The notes beneath the pieces are model-generated. The model made no database searches, was not told where the DNA came from, and worked only from the letters and a program-made list of their open reading frames with translations. 64,000 nt of DNA from Pipra filicauda (lineage: Eukaryota; Chordata; Aves; Passeriformes; Pipridae), in NCBI RefSeq assembly GCF_003945595.2, contig NW_024104292.1, positions 1,178,001 through 1,242,000 of the forward strand, written 5' to 3'. Position numbers and translations under genes: made by a program. Positions 31,116 to 43,067 of the stretch are shown here, piece after piece. Numbering within the stretch: position 1 is the first letter of the stretch; the number at the start of each line of letters is the position of its first letter.

Positions 31116-33214
31116 CAAATCACTGGGAATAACCTGTATTTGACATCGGTTCACTGTCAGTGTGGCCATCACTCTGGAGGGTGCAGCTGGGGGAGAAATG
31201 ATAAGGAAAGGATAGGGAGTGTGTAGGACGTAGGGAATTTCAGAAGAAACATATATAAAAAAAGAATTTTCTGCTAGTATGATTGAAATATTAGCAGTCT
31301 AATCCAAGCATCAATAATAGTCCAGATCTAATAATTATGGAAGAAAGGGAAAGAATATTTCAATGCAGTAAAAGCTTCAATAGTAATATAATAACAAAAG
31401 GATGCGGTTACAATTATTTTCACCCTGTTTAGCTTCTAGATCCTTTCTGCCTCACTCTTCCATGCTCCTCCTAAGGTTGATAGTTTCATTTTGGGGATTC
31501 CTGTTGAAGGGGAGTTTTGGCCCATTGCCAGCATCTGGAGTTATTTGCTGGAGGAGTACAATGTTCTTGATGGTGTTTTCCTCTCCCTCATTTTAGGACC
31601 CACATGGGGTCGCATTTACATATTTACTAACACACTTTTACACCTTATTCTTTTTTCATTGCTCTGCAGCTCCACATTACATTTGAATTTATGATATATG
31701 GTGCATTTTAAATGTGTTAGAAATACTTGTTCTTTTTTCTCTCTATTGCCCCTAAAGCCAGTTTTGGCTAGCACCTGCTTGTTCACCTTATGCAGCTTGT
31801 AGAGATAAGGAAAGCTCAGCTGGAGCAAGCCTTCCCCTGAGGCCTACAAAGCTCAGTACAAAGCCTGTGGCTTCTTAGTGACAATGGCAATACTATAGTA
31901 CAGGTTTGTGTTGTAATAACTGGTAGTCTGCAGTCCATTCCCCCTGTGCAACATCCAGCCATTAATCAGGGATGTTTGAAGGCACATCCTGCCCACCCTT
32001 TGAGTAGCCACCTCTGGGTGTGTTTTGAATTTTCTTTATAAGACATTTTAATCAGACATAATTCCAGAGAAGAAAAAATTAGGTTTTTTTAGAGATAAGT
32101 TGACTCAAACCGGTGTTTCTCCTTGTTCTTCATGTTATAGGTAAATAAACCAAATCAAAATTTAGCAGTAAAATTTATTGTGAGATTTATATAAAGTGCA
32201 GATAAGCAAATCAGCACGCTAGGTGGCCTGAGGAGACCCCTGCTCCCCACCGGCCCACAGGCCCAATAAAAACAAACAGCAACTTTTATACTTTTTCAAC
32301 TCCCCCTCCCATAGTCACTTGATTGGGCTTGGGTTCGCGGGCTTTGTTCTGGTTGGTTCTGTTGTAGGCCCATTTCAATTGCCAGGGACTTTTCCATCAA
32401 TAGCTTTAATTAGCCCAGTGTCCTTGGAGCTGAATATGGGAAGGTATCCAGATGGTCCAGATGTTCTCCTTGGCTCTTCTTTATCATTTCCATCCTTGAC
32501 CCTCTGATCCTCGTTCTTTTCTTCTTTTCTAATGAGTAACTAAGACAATATTTTTAGAAAAGCAGGATATCATATACGTGCTCAGTAAAGTAGAATATCT
32601 TTGCCAACTTAGGAACTGCCAGTTGCAGGACAGTCAACTTATAATAATAATACAGCAGTTAACTATTCCGCAGTTTACAACTCCCTAGTCCCAACCAGGC
32701 ATTAGCTATAATATACAGAAAATACAATATATATATTTTGACAAGTAAATTTTACCATTGCTTACTTATTACATTCAGATCTCCCAAATTAACTATGTGC
32801 TCCATTTGTTAAGGAAGAACTTTGTAAAAAGAAAGAAAGAGAGTGAATTCACTGTGTTTGTCACATCTTATAAAATCCATAAGAAAGGACCATTTCTTCT
32901 TAAATGTCTGTAAGAGACCAAGCATATATGATCATGTGGCTGGTATCTCACCCAAATTAGTTGGCAGGGGAACACTAATAAATCGGATTAGACAGGTAAA
33001 CCTACTCTTCCTGTAATTTCAAATTGTTAGCTTTCGACAATCCTATTTCTGTCTGTCAAAGATATTCCAAGGTGTTCAGTGGTGGGTCACTTCATCTCAA
33101 ACAACCAACCAAGGAAGAGGGAAGACAAAATGCAGATGACAGGGAGCACAGCTCACAAAGGGCTTGTGACTATTTAGTGGGGTTCGTGTGATTATCCCTA
33201 GTGAATATAACTTT

Positions 33215-33283
33215 ATCATAGAATTATTCTCCCAGAATCATTTAGGTTGGAAAAAAAAATTAAGATCATCCAGACGGACCGTA
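33215..33283 (-). mobile_element. CR1 3'-terminal stub (copy C)
   Basis: Duplicate of the stub at 5,931-5,999. Confidence 0.75.
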
Positions 33284-33943
33284 AAATTGTGCTGAATTGA
33301 GACATCTATAGCTGAGCTAGTAATTCATTGCTTTCTTTATAGTTAAAGGAGAGAGAAAGGGTTGGATTTTTCAGGGTGCAGTTCATCCCATCCAACGCAG
33401 ATGCTGTGGGACCTTGCAGTGCAATCCTTGGTGTGAAAGAAAATAAACACACTTTTCAGGAAACAGGGGATTTTATTCAAGTAACAGAAACATTTCACAA
33501 AGCACAGTGTCCTAGGTCTGTTTGCCGAGGTTTCAAAACTCACAGTAAAATCATCAGGAGCAGGGGAAGAGCTTTGAGTTTTATTGCTCTTGTCACCGTA
33601 GGGATTATGTTTCACAGAAATCTGTTAGACAGCCCTGAGTCTTAATATCTATATAGCACTTCTGTTACTTGTTGGTGATGGGTCTTGCAGTGGAGCACTA
33701 CAGCACTTCTTTTTTTCTTTGTCTTTGAAGGTGGGTATTTTTATGTTTTACATATTTATTATATTTATTATATATTTTTGTTGTATATATTTATTATATA
33801 TATTTGCAACCTACGAACCCTCAGCCTGCTCATCGTCAGGTAGAAGGGGTAGAAAGTCTGTCCTTTCAGCAGAATTGCACCTTCTGCTCTCCAGAGGGCA
33901 TCTTGGGGTGACAAAATTATTCAAGCCCAGCTGACCAAGTCAT

Positions 33944-34329
33944 TATCTCCAAAGTCACAAGCTCACACCTGTTCTGGTCCCCTACCGGGGCCACAATTCC
34001 CGCTAGCAAATCTGCTCCAGGCTCCTGCTGGGAGCCTACTGCAGCACGAGCCTCCCACGAGGTCACAGTCTCCTTTCAGGCATCCATCTGCTCCAGCGTG
34101 GGGTCCTCCATGGGCTGCAGGTGGAGCTCTCCTGCACCATGAGCTTCCCTGGGCTGCAGGGGCACAGCTGTCCCACCATGATCTGCACCACGGGCTGCAG
34201 GGGAATCTCTGCTCCGTTGCCTGAGCACCTCCTTCCCCTCCTTCTTCACTGACCTTGGGGTCTTCAGGGCTGTTTCTCTCACATATTCTCACTTCTCTCT
34301 CCGTCTGCAGTTGCTGTTGTGCGCTGTTT
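33944..34329. mobile_element. LTR-like repeat next to promoter (copy C)
   Basis: Duplicate of 6,660-7,045, again ending within about 400 bp of the start codon at 34,708. Confidence 0.55.
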
Positions 34330-34343
34330 CCCCCCCCCCTTCC

Positions 34344-34707
34344 TATGTTATCCCAGCTACACCCTCCCCAATGGACTCAGCCCTGCTCAGCGGCGGGTCG
34401 GTCTCGGAACCGGCTGTGGTGCCGCGTCACAAGCCCCCTCTGTGATGTCTCGGCGCTCCACGGCTGCTGTCCCGGCGCCAGACCCTTGCTGGCCGTCATT
34501 GCTGACTCCGCCGCGACGGGATCAGCAGCGCTTCTCGGGCTTGGACCGTCGGGGGCTGCGAAGCGCAGCTTCCACGCGGATCTCGCCTTTCAGATTTGCC
34601 CATCCTCTCCCCACACCCCCTCCCCCTCCCCGCCCGGGACTCGGCAGAGTCTGCCGGGCCTCTCCTGTGTCTGTTGAACCCAGGCCGAGGCCGCCGAACG
34701 CCGAGAG
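34344..34707 (+). promoter_or_regulatory. CpG-rich promoter candidate, copy C
   Basis: Nearly identical to 7,060-7,423, so copy C should carry the same promoter as copy A. Confidence 0.6.
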
Positions 34708-37700
34708 ATGGCCTGGGTCGACCTGCACAGCGCGGCCGCCCGCGGCGACCTGGACCAGCTGCGGCGGCACTGGTGGCTGAAGAAATTCTTCATCAACAGG
34801 CGCAACGCTGACAAGCTGTAAGGACAAACAGCAAAGCCTCCACCTTTTGCAAAACGTGGAATTTGTCAAAATTATCTGAAGTCAGGGTGGTTTTTTGATG
34901 GATGTACTTTGTGTACTTTCAAGCCTAAGCAGCAACAAAGGATACCATCAGTGGAACAGACAGCATCTAGCATCCCTTAGTATTACTTATTTTATTTCTT
35001 TTGTTTTAATTATTACTCTATTTTAACTGTTATTAAAGGTTTTACTTTTGATTCTCCTCCCTGTTTCACTGGGGTGGGGAGGGAGAGGGTGTGAGCAAGT
35101 AGCTGTGTGGGGCTTAATTGTCAGCTGGGCTTAAACCGGGACAATTGTGTATGTTTAATTTCTAGGACACCTCTGCATCTTGCTTGCATAAATGGCCATG
35201 CAGATATTGTTCGGTTTCTAGTAGGCAAGAATTGCAAGCTAAATCCTGGTGACAAATATAAGAGATCACCACTGATGCTGGTATGTGAAAGGGGCATATG
35301 TTGTCTTATGATTGAAGATGGTTGAACTTTCCAGTGTTGGGAAGACGCAGGAGTTCTGACAGAGAACAGTGTAGATGTTGGAAGTTATTCCTCCTTTGTG
35401 TCTTGTTTCCAGGCAGTACAGCACCAGCACAGAGATTGTGTGGCTACTCTGCTGGAGCATGGTGCCAACCGTGCCCACAGAGCTGCTACTGGTAACACCG
35501 CCCTTCACTTTGCTGTTCTGATGTCTAACAAATCTCTAGTGGAGCTGTTACTAGAGCATGGCGCAGATATTGATGTTAAGAATGAAGTAAGCTTGGACTT
35601 TAGGTAAACCTCCTCTTCCCAAGTCAACTTGCTTGACTTTTCTCTGTTATTCTAAGAGAGATGATTTTTCCTTTCAGCTGGGATACACTCCACTTACTCT
35701 TGCGATCACCGAGCGTTGCAAAGGGATGATCGAGTTCCTTCTTCAAAAAGGAGCTGACGTGAATGCTACAGATAATCATAAAAGGTGAAGGATTTGGTAA
35801 AAGCACGTGTGGGACTCCTTAGCATTGTTTAAGTTGGATTGATGGGAGGCATAAGAATGAGCTTTGAAAAAGGGTCAGGAACCACCCAGAAGGAGCTCCT
35901 TCAGTGTGACTTGTGAAAGCAGACCTGCGCTCTGCTGCTTGCTTACTTCAGGGGATGATTTCCACACTGAGGACTGCAAGAAAGCGTTGTCTGCGGTCCC
36001 ACATGCACACGCGCGCGCGCAGGCACACACACGCGACCTGAGTCTGCTCTGGGTGGGTGGCTGGCCTGGAGACCTCCTGAGGTCCCACCAACCTGAATTC
36101 TCCAACACTTCCAGGTGTTTGGCTGTGCTTTCCTTCTGCCAGTAGGAGAGGGGAAATGAATTGTCTGAGAAGCAAAGAGGGATTAAAGTAATGACACGTA
36201 ATGCCTGCAGAAGCTGACGTATTTACTCTTATCTCCTGGATGCCCTAGGACCCCTATGGAAGTTGCTGCTATTCTTCAGGATAAGGATGCAGTAGAAGTT
36301 CTTCTTCGCAATGGCGGTGTTATCAATAAAGAAGACACTGGACTGTTTGGAGTTCGAGCTTTTGAAAGACTATTTCGAGATGAGCTGTAAGTGTTTTACA
36401 TCCTTGTTAGAGCAACTGCATTCTCAGAATGTCCGTGCTGATGTACAGCCCTTTTTGGTAACAGCAGCAGGGTTAAATGAGGTGCTGAGAGCTTTATCGA
36501 AGTGTGACACCTTCTGATGCATCTCTTTCCATGTAAAGGGTAGATTTGGGAATTGAGGAAAACATCCCTCCTCCCCACCAAACCCAGTTCTCTTTGAGAA
36601 TTCACCTGTGTGCTTCCAAGTTCTATTCTACTCCCTAGCAGCAACTACCTGCCTTTTGTTTCAGAGGGGATCTAACTGATATCCCCTAATTAAAACTCTT
36701 CAGTGCTTTTCCTCTTCCCGTGGATAGCTTTGCACCTCTGACCATTCACTGGCTAAGGTGGCTATGTGTGCTTAACTAGACTGAGGAAAAAAGCCCTCTA
36801 TCGTAGTGATGGTAGCCAAGGGATGTGTGAATGAATTGCATTATGCCTATGAGCATGCCTTGCCTAGCCATAAACAACTGCCTGTGAACTCTTGTCACTG
36901 GATCTCAATTTCCTCTCCCCCTGCCCCTTCTGTTAGCCTGTCTTGATGGGAAGCAGGAGAGAAGGGAGCCTGGGTAAACTGTGGAGTAAAAACCCCTTTA
37001 GGACTAAAGCATGTTTGAGGATTGCTCTAACAAAACAAGGTATTCATTCCTCCCCTCCAGGCTTCTGTTGTGCTAATGCACCATTCTGCAGAGCAGCCTA
37101 GGTCTGGAGAATGTGTTTAATTTCTTTTGTTGTTTGATTGGGGTTTTTTGTTTTGTATTCCTGCTCATGAAACAAACCTGACCTCCAACTGACCCAAGGT
37201 TGTTAGAATATGACACAGGTCTCAGAATGCAAGTGCAGTATTTGTTGGCCTCTTAATATCCGACTTAGGAGCCCTCTGAACTTCAGGTCTTCAGAGGAAC
37301 CATGGGAATTTCTGAAGCCCTTCAAAGTGAGGACTGGGGTTGAGGAGACGTTGCTCCATCTTAGTGTTGAGACATTAGTATAACATCCAGCTGAGGAAGA
37401 GGCTTTGGAGATGTCAGCCTGCCAGGGGCCTAGTTAATCTCCCTGGTCCTTGAAATGGAGAGGGGGTTTATCAGATGAGACAGTAGCCAGCAGGGGTGAG
37501 TTACTCCACAGATAGAATGGGCACCTGTAGCATGAGCATGCCTGTAGTGAGGATTTCAGTCTCCACTACTCTAGGACTGCAGTATGTTTTGTGTGTGTGT
37601 GACCCTTTAGCGGTTGTCTAGGAATAGGGTTAGAATGGCACATGCATGGCTGTTGCTCTTCCCGTGGAGAGTGCAGGAAAGTCTGGAGGCATTTTTACCT

Positions 37701-39595
37701 ATTGCATTTCCTCCCTTTCTATCTTTAGTATTGCTAATGAAGGAGAGGAATATGAATGCTCTGAAAGGAAGGGACAATGTTCTGCCAGAGGCACAGAAGA
37801 AATTAACAGCTCTTGCTCTGGGACAACTGCTGACATTCTCTCAAATACACCTGCATTGCCAGAATCATGTAAGACTCTTCGCTATCAAGGAGGTAAGAAG
37901 GAAAAATCAATGTGGCCTGTAGGAGAATGATAACCCATCAGTGTGATGCATGTCTTGAGGGAGGTGCCAAAGCAGAGGAAAATCAGCACTCCAAGGAGTG
38001 ATGCGACTCTTCTCATATTTGTTAGGTGTCTTGCCAGGAGTGAGAGAAGAGCAGAAGAAAGACAAAGACTCCTCCTGGGATTCTGAGGTACCTTCTCTAG
38101 AGGAGGCAGTGGGGTCCCTCTGAATCACTGGCTTCTGGGATCATTACTGTCTGCAGCTGCTTTTGCCAAATGCTTGTAAGTCAGACCTTGACATGCCAGT
38201 GCTGCAGACAAACTGTTCCTGTAGGACTGGGACAAAGTGAGGTTCAGCTGGTTCTCCTTGCAGCTGACCTCCCAGCTGGATTTCTAAAAAAGGACAAAGC
38301 AGTAAAGTTTCCGTTAGAAGACTGGCTTGGTGAAGATTGTTGATTTTCTATAATACCGCAAACATCTTCCACTCCAGTCACTGTCAATTGGTTCCCATAT
38401 GACTCACAGTCTAGAGACTTCTTTCTTCTGCCTGCATTCTCTCTGGATTGGACAGGAGTACTTCATCCCTTTTGGAAAGCCCTGGTCAAGAGAGATGCCG
38501 AACATGCTGGCTGTGTTTGCCTCTTTTGTTCCTTCTATCACCTGATCCCGCTTGTTAGGTCTTTTGGCTAAAGCAAAGTGTTGTGCGTGGAAGTGGGTTG
38601 AGAAGGAGGCTTTGCCAGTTCTCAGACGTGTCTTTTCAATTCCACAGACTGATTCTGAAGGTCCAGCAGAAAGTGTGCTGCTTCCTGCTGCAGTGGGCAA
38701 GAGTTTGGATACGCGCTCTGTTGCAGTGGAGCAGAGCAAAGGTAAATTGAGAGGGACTAAATGGTTACCTTTGTACAGTTCTCTCTTTGTAAAGTGGGGT
38801 GACATGGCTGGGGAGAAAGCAGAGTGAAATAAGTCCTCAGAGTAATGACCAACCTGTTATCTTTTGTTAGGGGTCTTGCCAGCAGCAGGAGAAGAGCAGA
38901 AGGATAACAATGACTTTTCCTGGGGAGATGATGACTTTTTCTGGCTTTTGGAGGTAGCTGTTCTGGAGGGGGCATTGAGTTCCTTCTGGATCCATGGCGT
39001 CTGGGCTCCTTTCCCTTTGCTGCTGCTTTTGCCACATGCTTGCACCTTGGGCCTGGAAATGCCAGTGCTGCAGACAAACTGTTCAGTTAGTGCGGGGACA
39101 AAGTGAGGTCAAGCTAATGTCCTTGCAGCTGACCTCCCAGCTGGATTAATAGAACAAAGCAGTAAAGCTTCTTGCTGCTTGCAGTCCTCTGAAATCCTAC
39201 AAGACTGGCATTGTGAGGATTGTGTTTTCCACCTCCTAGCCTGCTTCCCTGGATCCATTCATGTCAAATAACCTCCAGTCTGGAGATGTATTTCTCCTGC
39301 CTCGGTTCTCTCTGCATTGGGGAGGAGTGCTTCATCCCCTTTGGAAAGCCCTGCTGAAGAGAGATGCCGAATGTGCTGGCTGTGTTTGTCCGTTTTGTGG
39401 CTTCCTCCACCTGATCCCGCTCGTTAGGCCTGTTGGCTGAAGCTGAAGTGCTATGCGTGGAAGTAGGTTGAGAAGGAGCCTTTGCCAGTTCTCAGACGTG
39501 TCCTTTAAATTCCACAGACTGATTCTGAAGGTCCAGCAGAAAGTGTGCTGCTTCGTGCTGCAGTGGGCAAGAGTTTGGATGCTGGATGCTTAAAG
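34708..39595 (+). CDS. Tailless copy C of the ankyrin gene (partial)
   Basis: Exons: 34708-34817, 35166-35280, 35413-35586, 35678-35784, 36249-36386, 37729-37892, 38026-38087, 38648-38741, 38871-38953 and a broken 39518-39581. All ankyrin exons keep their frame and splice sites. Against copy A, exons 1-5 show one replacement (Val87 to Thr) and two silent changes. Both first-type cassette exons are the 94-nt variant. The last exon runs into unrelated sequence (GATGCTGGATGCTTAAAG|GTAAAT); read through, it reaches TAG within about 50 bases, and AAG|GTAAAT could act as a donor. A product would be an ankyrin protein of roughly 370 residues without coiled coil. It may be functional, decaying, or continue in exons I cannot recognise. 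Confidence 0.65.
38648..38953 (+). repeat. Exon-pair cassette 1 (copy C)
   Basis: First-type exon 38,648-38,741 (TDSEGPAESVLLPAAVG, ending EQSK) and long-form second-type exon 38,871-38,953 (FSWGDDDFFWLLE). Open frame and GT-AG sites retained. Confidence 0.78.
39518..39581 (+). pseudogene. Truncated cassette exon at duplication end (copy C)
   Basis: Starts at a normal acceptor (TTCCACAG) and matches the 94-nt first-type exon for about 64 bases. It then breaks off at AGTTTGGATGC into unique DNA. Confidence 0.8.
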
Positions 39596-40744
39596 GTAAA
39601 TACTTCTCAGACAAAAAGAGATAGGTAGATTATTGCATATATTATGAGGCCATGCCACCAAAATGCCACAGTTGAATGTATTAGGTGTCTGCTACACAAA
39701 AGAATAAAACTACAAGTTTTGTATCACAGGTTATGGGCTTCTGGTTCTTCCCTTGCTAATGGGAAGATCCCATAGAAACCATCTCCTGTAACTATAGTCA
39801 CATTCTGAGTGACCACTGCTAATTTGCAGGTCTGTTATCAGTAATTAAATTGCCTCTTTGGCAAGAACTCAACATAGCCAGAAACCACACACTCACAAGA
39901 CTGCATGTGGACTTCTACTGTCTATAGTGAGAAATAAACTATTGCATTACAAATAAGAAGCTTTGTAGCAGCTAGAATAATGTAGTTTTAAATTATGCTT
40001 TTTCTTCTGATTGATTGCATAGAGATTAAGGTTTCCAAATAATGAAAATCAGATCATTTTGTTTCATACTGGTGCTCTCAATATGTGTTGCTTGATGCAT
40101 TAACTTACAAAGATTTTTTTTTAGGTTAACAGAAATACAGACAGAAAAGAAGCTGACTTTGAAAAATCCCTTTCATTAAAACTAGCTTCTTGATATAATG
40201 GAATTATTGTCAGGATCCCCTGAAGTTGGGCCTGTTACCCACAGAAGTGTAGCACCTTTCTGCAGCAGAGCATGTTAACTGCATGGGAAAAATTAAGCTG
40301 GCATTGTTAATTGGAATTGGTTTTGGCTGGCAACAAAGTAGAAAGCAAAGCTAATATAGTAATGAAGTCATGGTCTTAGCAGATTAAAATGATAAAGATT
40401 TGGCTGATGTTAATTATTTGGTTGTTAGATTAGAATTTAGTGCACCGGAATTTTTAAATATGTTGTTCAACAAACATAACTTGGAAAAAGTTTGAGAAGT
40501 CAAAATATAGCATATATGAATCAGTTATAAAAGGCATTTCGAAAGGCATTTCTTTTGGAAGTTTTCCCGGGATGAGGTGGATCAATGTCATGATGGTATA
40601 GTTTAGGAAGATACACAAGGCTGTAATTAATCAGGAATAGAAGCTGAAGTTCATTTGGTTTTGTCACTCGTTGGTACTGGCATGGGAGACAACAGCTTTG
40701 ATCTTGGAAATAAAAAAGATATTAACTGGTGTCTCTCCTCCTGT
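39582..40744. other. Unique AT-rich sequence, no gene seen
   Basis: Begins exactly at the end of duplicated copy C. No tail exons of the ankyrin gene were found here. Confidence 0.6.
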
Positions 40745-41110
40745 TCAGTTGCCACGGCCCAAGGGGAAAAAGGGATAGGGACGCGGCACCACACAAAGGG
40801 TTCAGACGCAGCTGACAGGGTCTGGGTGCAATGCCGATTTATTGAGAGAACACAGGGGCTTATACAGGGTAAGTCTGAGGGGAGGATTCAGAACTGGGGA
40901 GGAGCATGGGACTGACAACTCAGGGTGAGACAGGATTGGGAGACAGGGGAAAGGTGGGTGTAACTTGTGGGTATCCAGGGGAAAGGACCAATGGTAGCTC
41001 ACTCTGCACTGCAGCAAACCCCAACCAATCAGTGACAGAGGAGCGGGAAAGCAGGGGAGAGCAGGGTGGTAAACAACTTTTGGCGGGAAAGTCTGAGGGA
41101 TAGAGGGGAA
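40745..41110 (-). mobile_element. Possible LTR fragment
   Basis: GC-rich island in AT-rich DNA with CCAAT boxes (GACCAATGGTAGC, CAACCAATCAGTG). An antisense R-like segment, GATTTATTGAGAGAACAC, fits a reverse-oriented LTR. Termini not resolved. Confidence 0.35.
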
Positions 41111-42114
41111 TAATATGGGGGTACATTAAACTTGATATAAAACCAATAATGAACTGGGGAATAACAGTCAGTCCAATAAGTTAACAGTCCATTTAAGCTC
41201 TGTAGATGTCCCTCCACGCTTGAAATCTCTCCCAATTGGACTTCTCATTCTCCTCATTTAGTCAGCCTAGGATCCTGTAATAATTTAGAGGAACTGATGC
41301 CAACATAACTATTACTTAATAGATACTTTCTAGTGCATTAAAACCACATGCAGGAAGCAACAGACATCAAAAAGCCTGAAATCAAAAAAGAACAGTTTTT
41401 CTTCATTGGGGCTTCTCTGAAGCTATTTGATGTTATTGTCTGTCAGGGATGATGGTTTATCTGGTCATTGTTCGATCTCCTAAAAGAAGAAAGACTTGTC
41501 AAATTAAGGAGGTACAACAAGAGAAGTGCTTACATTTGATTAGTTAGGCTTTACAGCCTGGGAGCTGTGAGATTTTCAGTTCTTGCCTGGTAATCTCATG
41601 ATAGCAATGAACCAGCACCTCAACCCACTAAAGCTGCCAGCAGTGCCTAGTTCCCAGTCTGAGATCACTTCAAATTCTATGTCAACAGATGTGACATGAG
41701 ACTTCTGTTGAAACATGTATCACTGTGGATTTCATGTAGAGCCATAATGGATGAAAGCAGAAAGCCAAGTCTAGTACTTTAGGGGGAAAAAGTTGGAAAT
41801 CATTGAGTACTTCAAGTAGTCATGGCAAATGGGGTTTTACTGAGGAGTTTAGCTTCTTAGAAATGCAAATTGGGAAAAAATTAGGGCTAAGAAAATTGTT
41901 TTTATGAGGGAGTTGCATGGCAGATATGCTGACATACAGCAGTTCTGTTATTGCTTAGAAAGAGCTTTTATATTGGTTATGATATAAACATGATTATTTT
42001 TGCTAGCATGTTTTAATTCTTTAGTAAACAGGGTTTTGGTTAGGAATAAAATGCAAGATTAAGAATAACAAGCTGCAGAAAACCAGTAATAAATGCTAAT
42101 AAAAATATTTCACA
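41111..42114. other. No gene seen
   Basis: AT-rich unique sequence without recognisable features. Confidence 0.5.
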
Positions 42115-42248
42115 AAGAATATTCTGAGTTGGGAGGAACCCACAAGGATCATCGAGTCCAGCTCTTAAGTGAATGGCTTATATGGGGATCAAACCCACGA
42201 CCTTGGTGTTACTAGCACCATGCTCTAATCAACTGAACTAATCTCAGG
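42115..42248 (-). mobile_element. tRNA-Ile-derived SINE with CR1-type tail
   Basis: On the minus strand the element starts TTAGTTCAGTTGATTAGAGC (tRNA A box), then TGGTGCTAGTAACACCAAGG (anticodon stem-loop of a tRNA-Ile type) and GTGGGTTTGATCCC (B box). The 3' part GGACTCGATGATCCTTGTGG is a CR1 3' end. This head-and-tail structure is that of passerine TguSINE1-type elements. Anticodon-loop and A-box changes show it is a decayed SINE and not a tRNA gene. Confidence 0.85.
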
Positions 42249-42738
42249 GTCAGTAAGAACTGAGGCCTAACCATTAGATTAAGAAAAACTTAGAAAATGA
42301 AAATTCAATAGAAAGGAATGTAAAAGCCATTGTTAAAGTAAGTTTTCTCCAAATTAGAGAATTATGGTATCCAAAACAAAAATACAATGCTGTAATTCTT
42401 TTGAATACCATAATAGAGTCTTAATGAAAGGGATCCTTTTAGATACTATGGATTCTGCGAGATCCTTATCTATACCTGTTAACCAATACTTGCCTGTGTA
42501 CTAATACTTTTGTAAAATTTTTCCTGTAATGGTGAGAAACATATTTAAGAAAAATCATCAATATTATCTAATCAAATTGTTACTACCACATTTGCTCCAA
42601 CATTAGGACTACTAAACCTGACATGATGTGTGGCATGAGTGAAGGAAAAGATAGGAGAAAGAAGGATTTTGGAAAACATCGTGTTTGCGTTATATATATA
42701 TACACATTAGAATAATGCTTTATGACTTCTTCTTACAG

Positions 42739-43067
42739 GAGATTGTTTCCAAACCATGTAAACACAGCTTTAAAAATATTGGGTCTTCACAATGCAGCTT
42801 GCCTTCATTTTCTTCCATGGTGCTGGGGAACAAGGTAAACTGGGGTGAAAGATGAGAACTCAGTAGGCACTGCTTCCAGAGTGTCCATGAGTCAGTGAGG
42901 AGATGTCCCCAGAGCCAATGTGTGAGCAGCGCTGTGTGGGGCTTGCACTTCCAGATGCCTGCTTGTGGGGAGGTGCTCCCCCAGCCTGCAGTAACAAGTG
43001 TTTTTCTTGCTGGGAACAGGTGGCTGAAAGCCATCTGGCTGTCCTAAGCACCCCAGGGTTCACATGA
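42739..43067 (+). CDS. Weak candidate exon pair
   Basis: A 96-nt open segment (42,739-42,834) is framed by TTCTTCTTACAG and AAG|GTAAAC in phase 0-0. A second (43,020-43,067) begins after TTGCTGGGAACAG and reads VAESHLAVLSTPGFT to TGA. No known domain is seen and no further exons were found, so this may be chance. Confidence 0.2.

Larger units (their letters stand above)
28924..39581 (+). repeat. Segmental duplication, copy C (upstream region, head, partial array)
   Basis: Matches copy A from 1,653 through exon 6, then continues into two cassettes. Homology stops at about 39,581 inside a first-type cassette exon (...AGTTTGGATGC), after which the sequence is unique. Non-coding parts 28,924-34,700 carry the same CR1 stub, AT tract and LTR-like repeat as A. 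Confidence 0.95.

Noticed and set aside
42185..42245. Functional tRNA-Ile gene
   Set aside because: The acceptor stem is absent, the boxes are mutated, and the 3' part is CR1, so it is a SINE.
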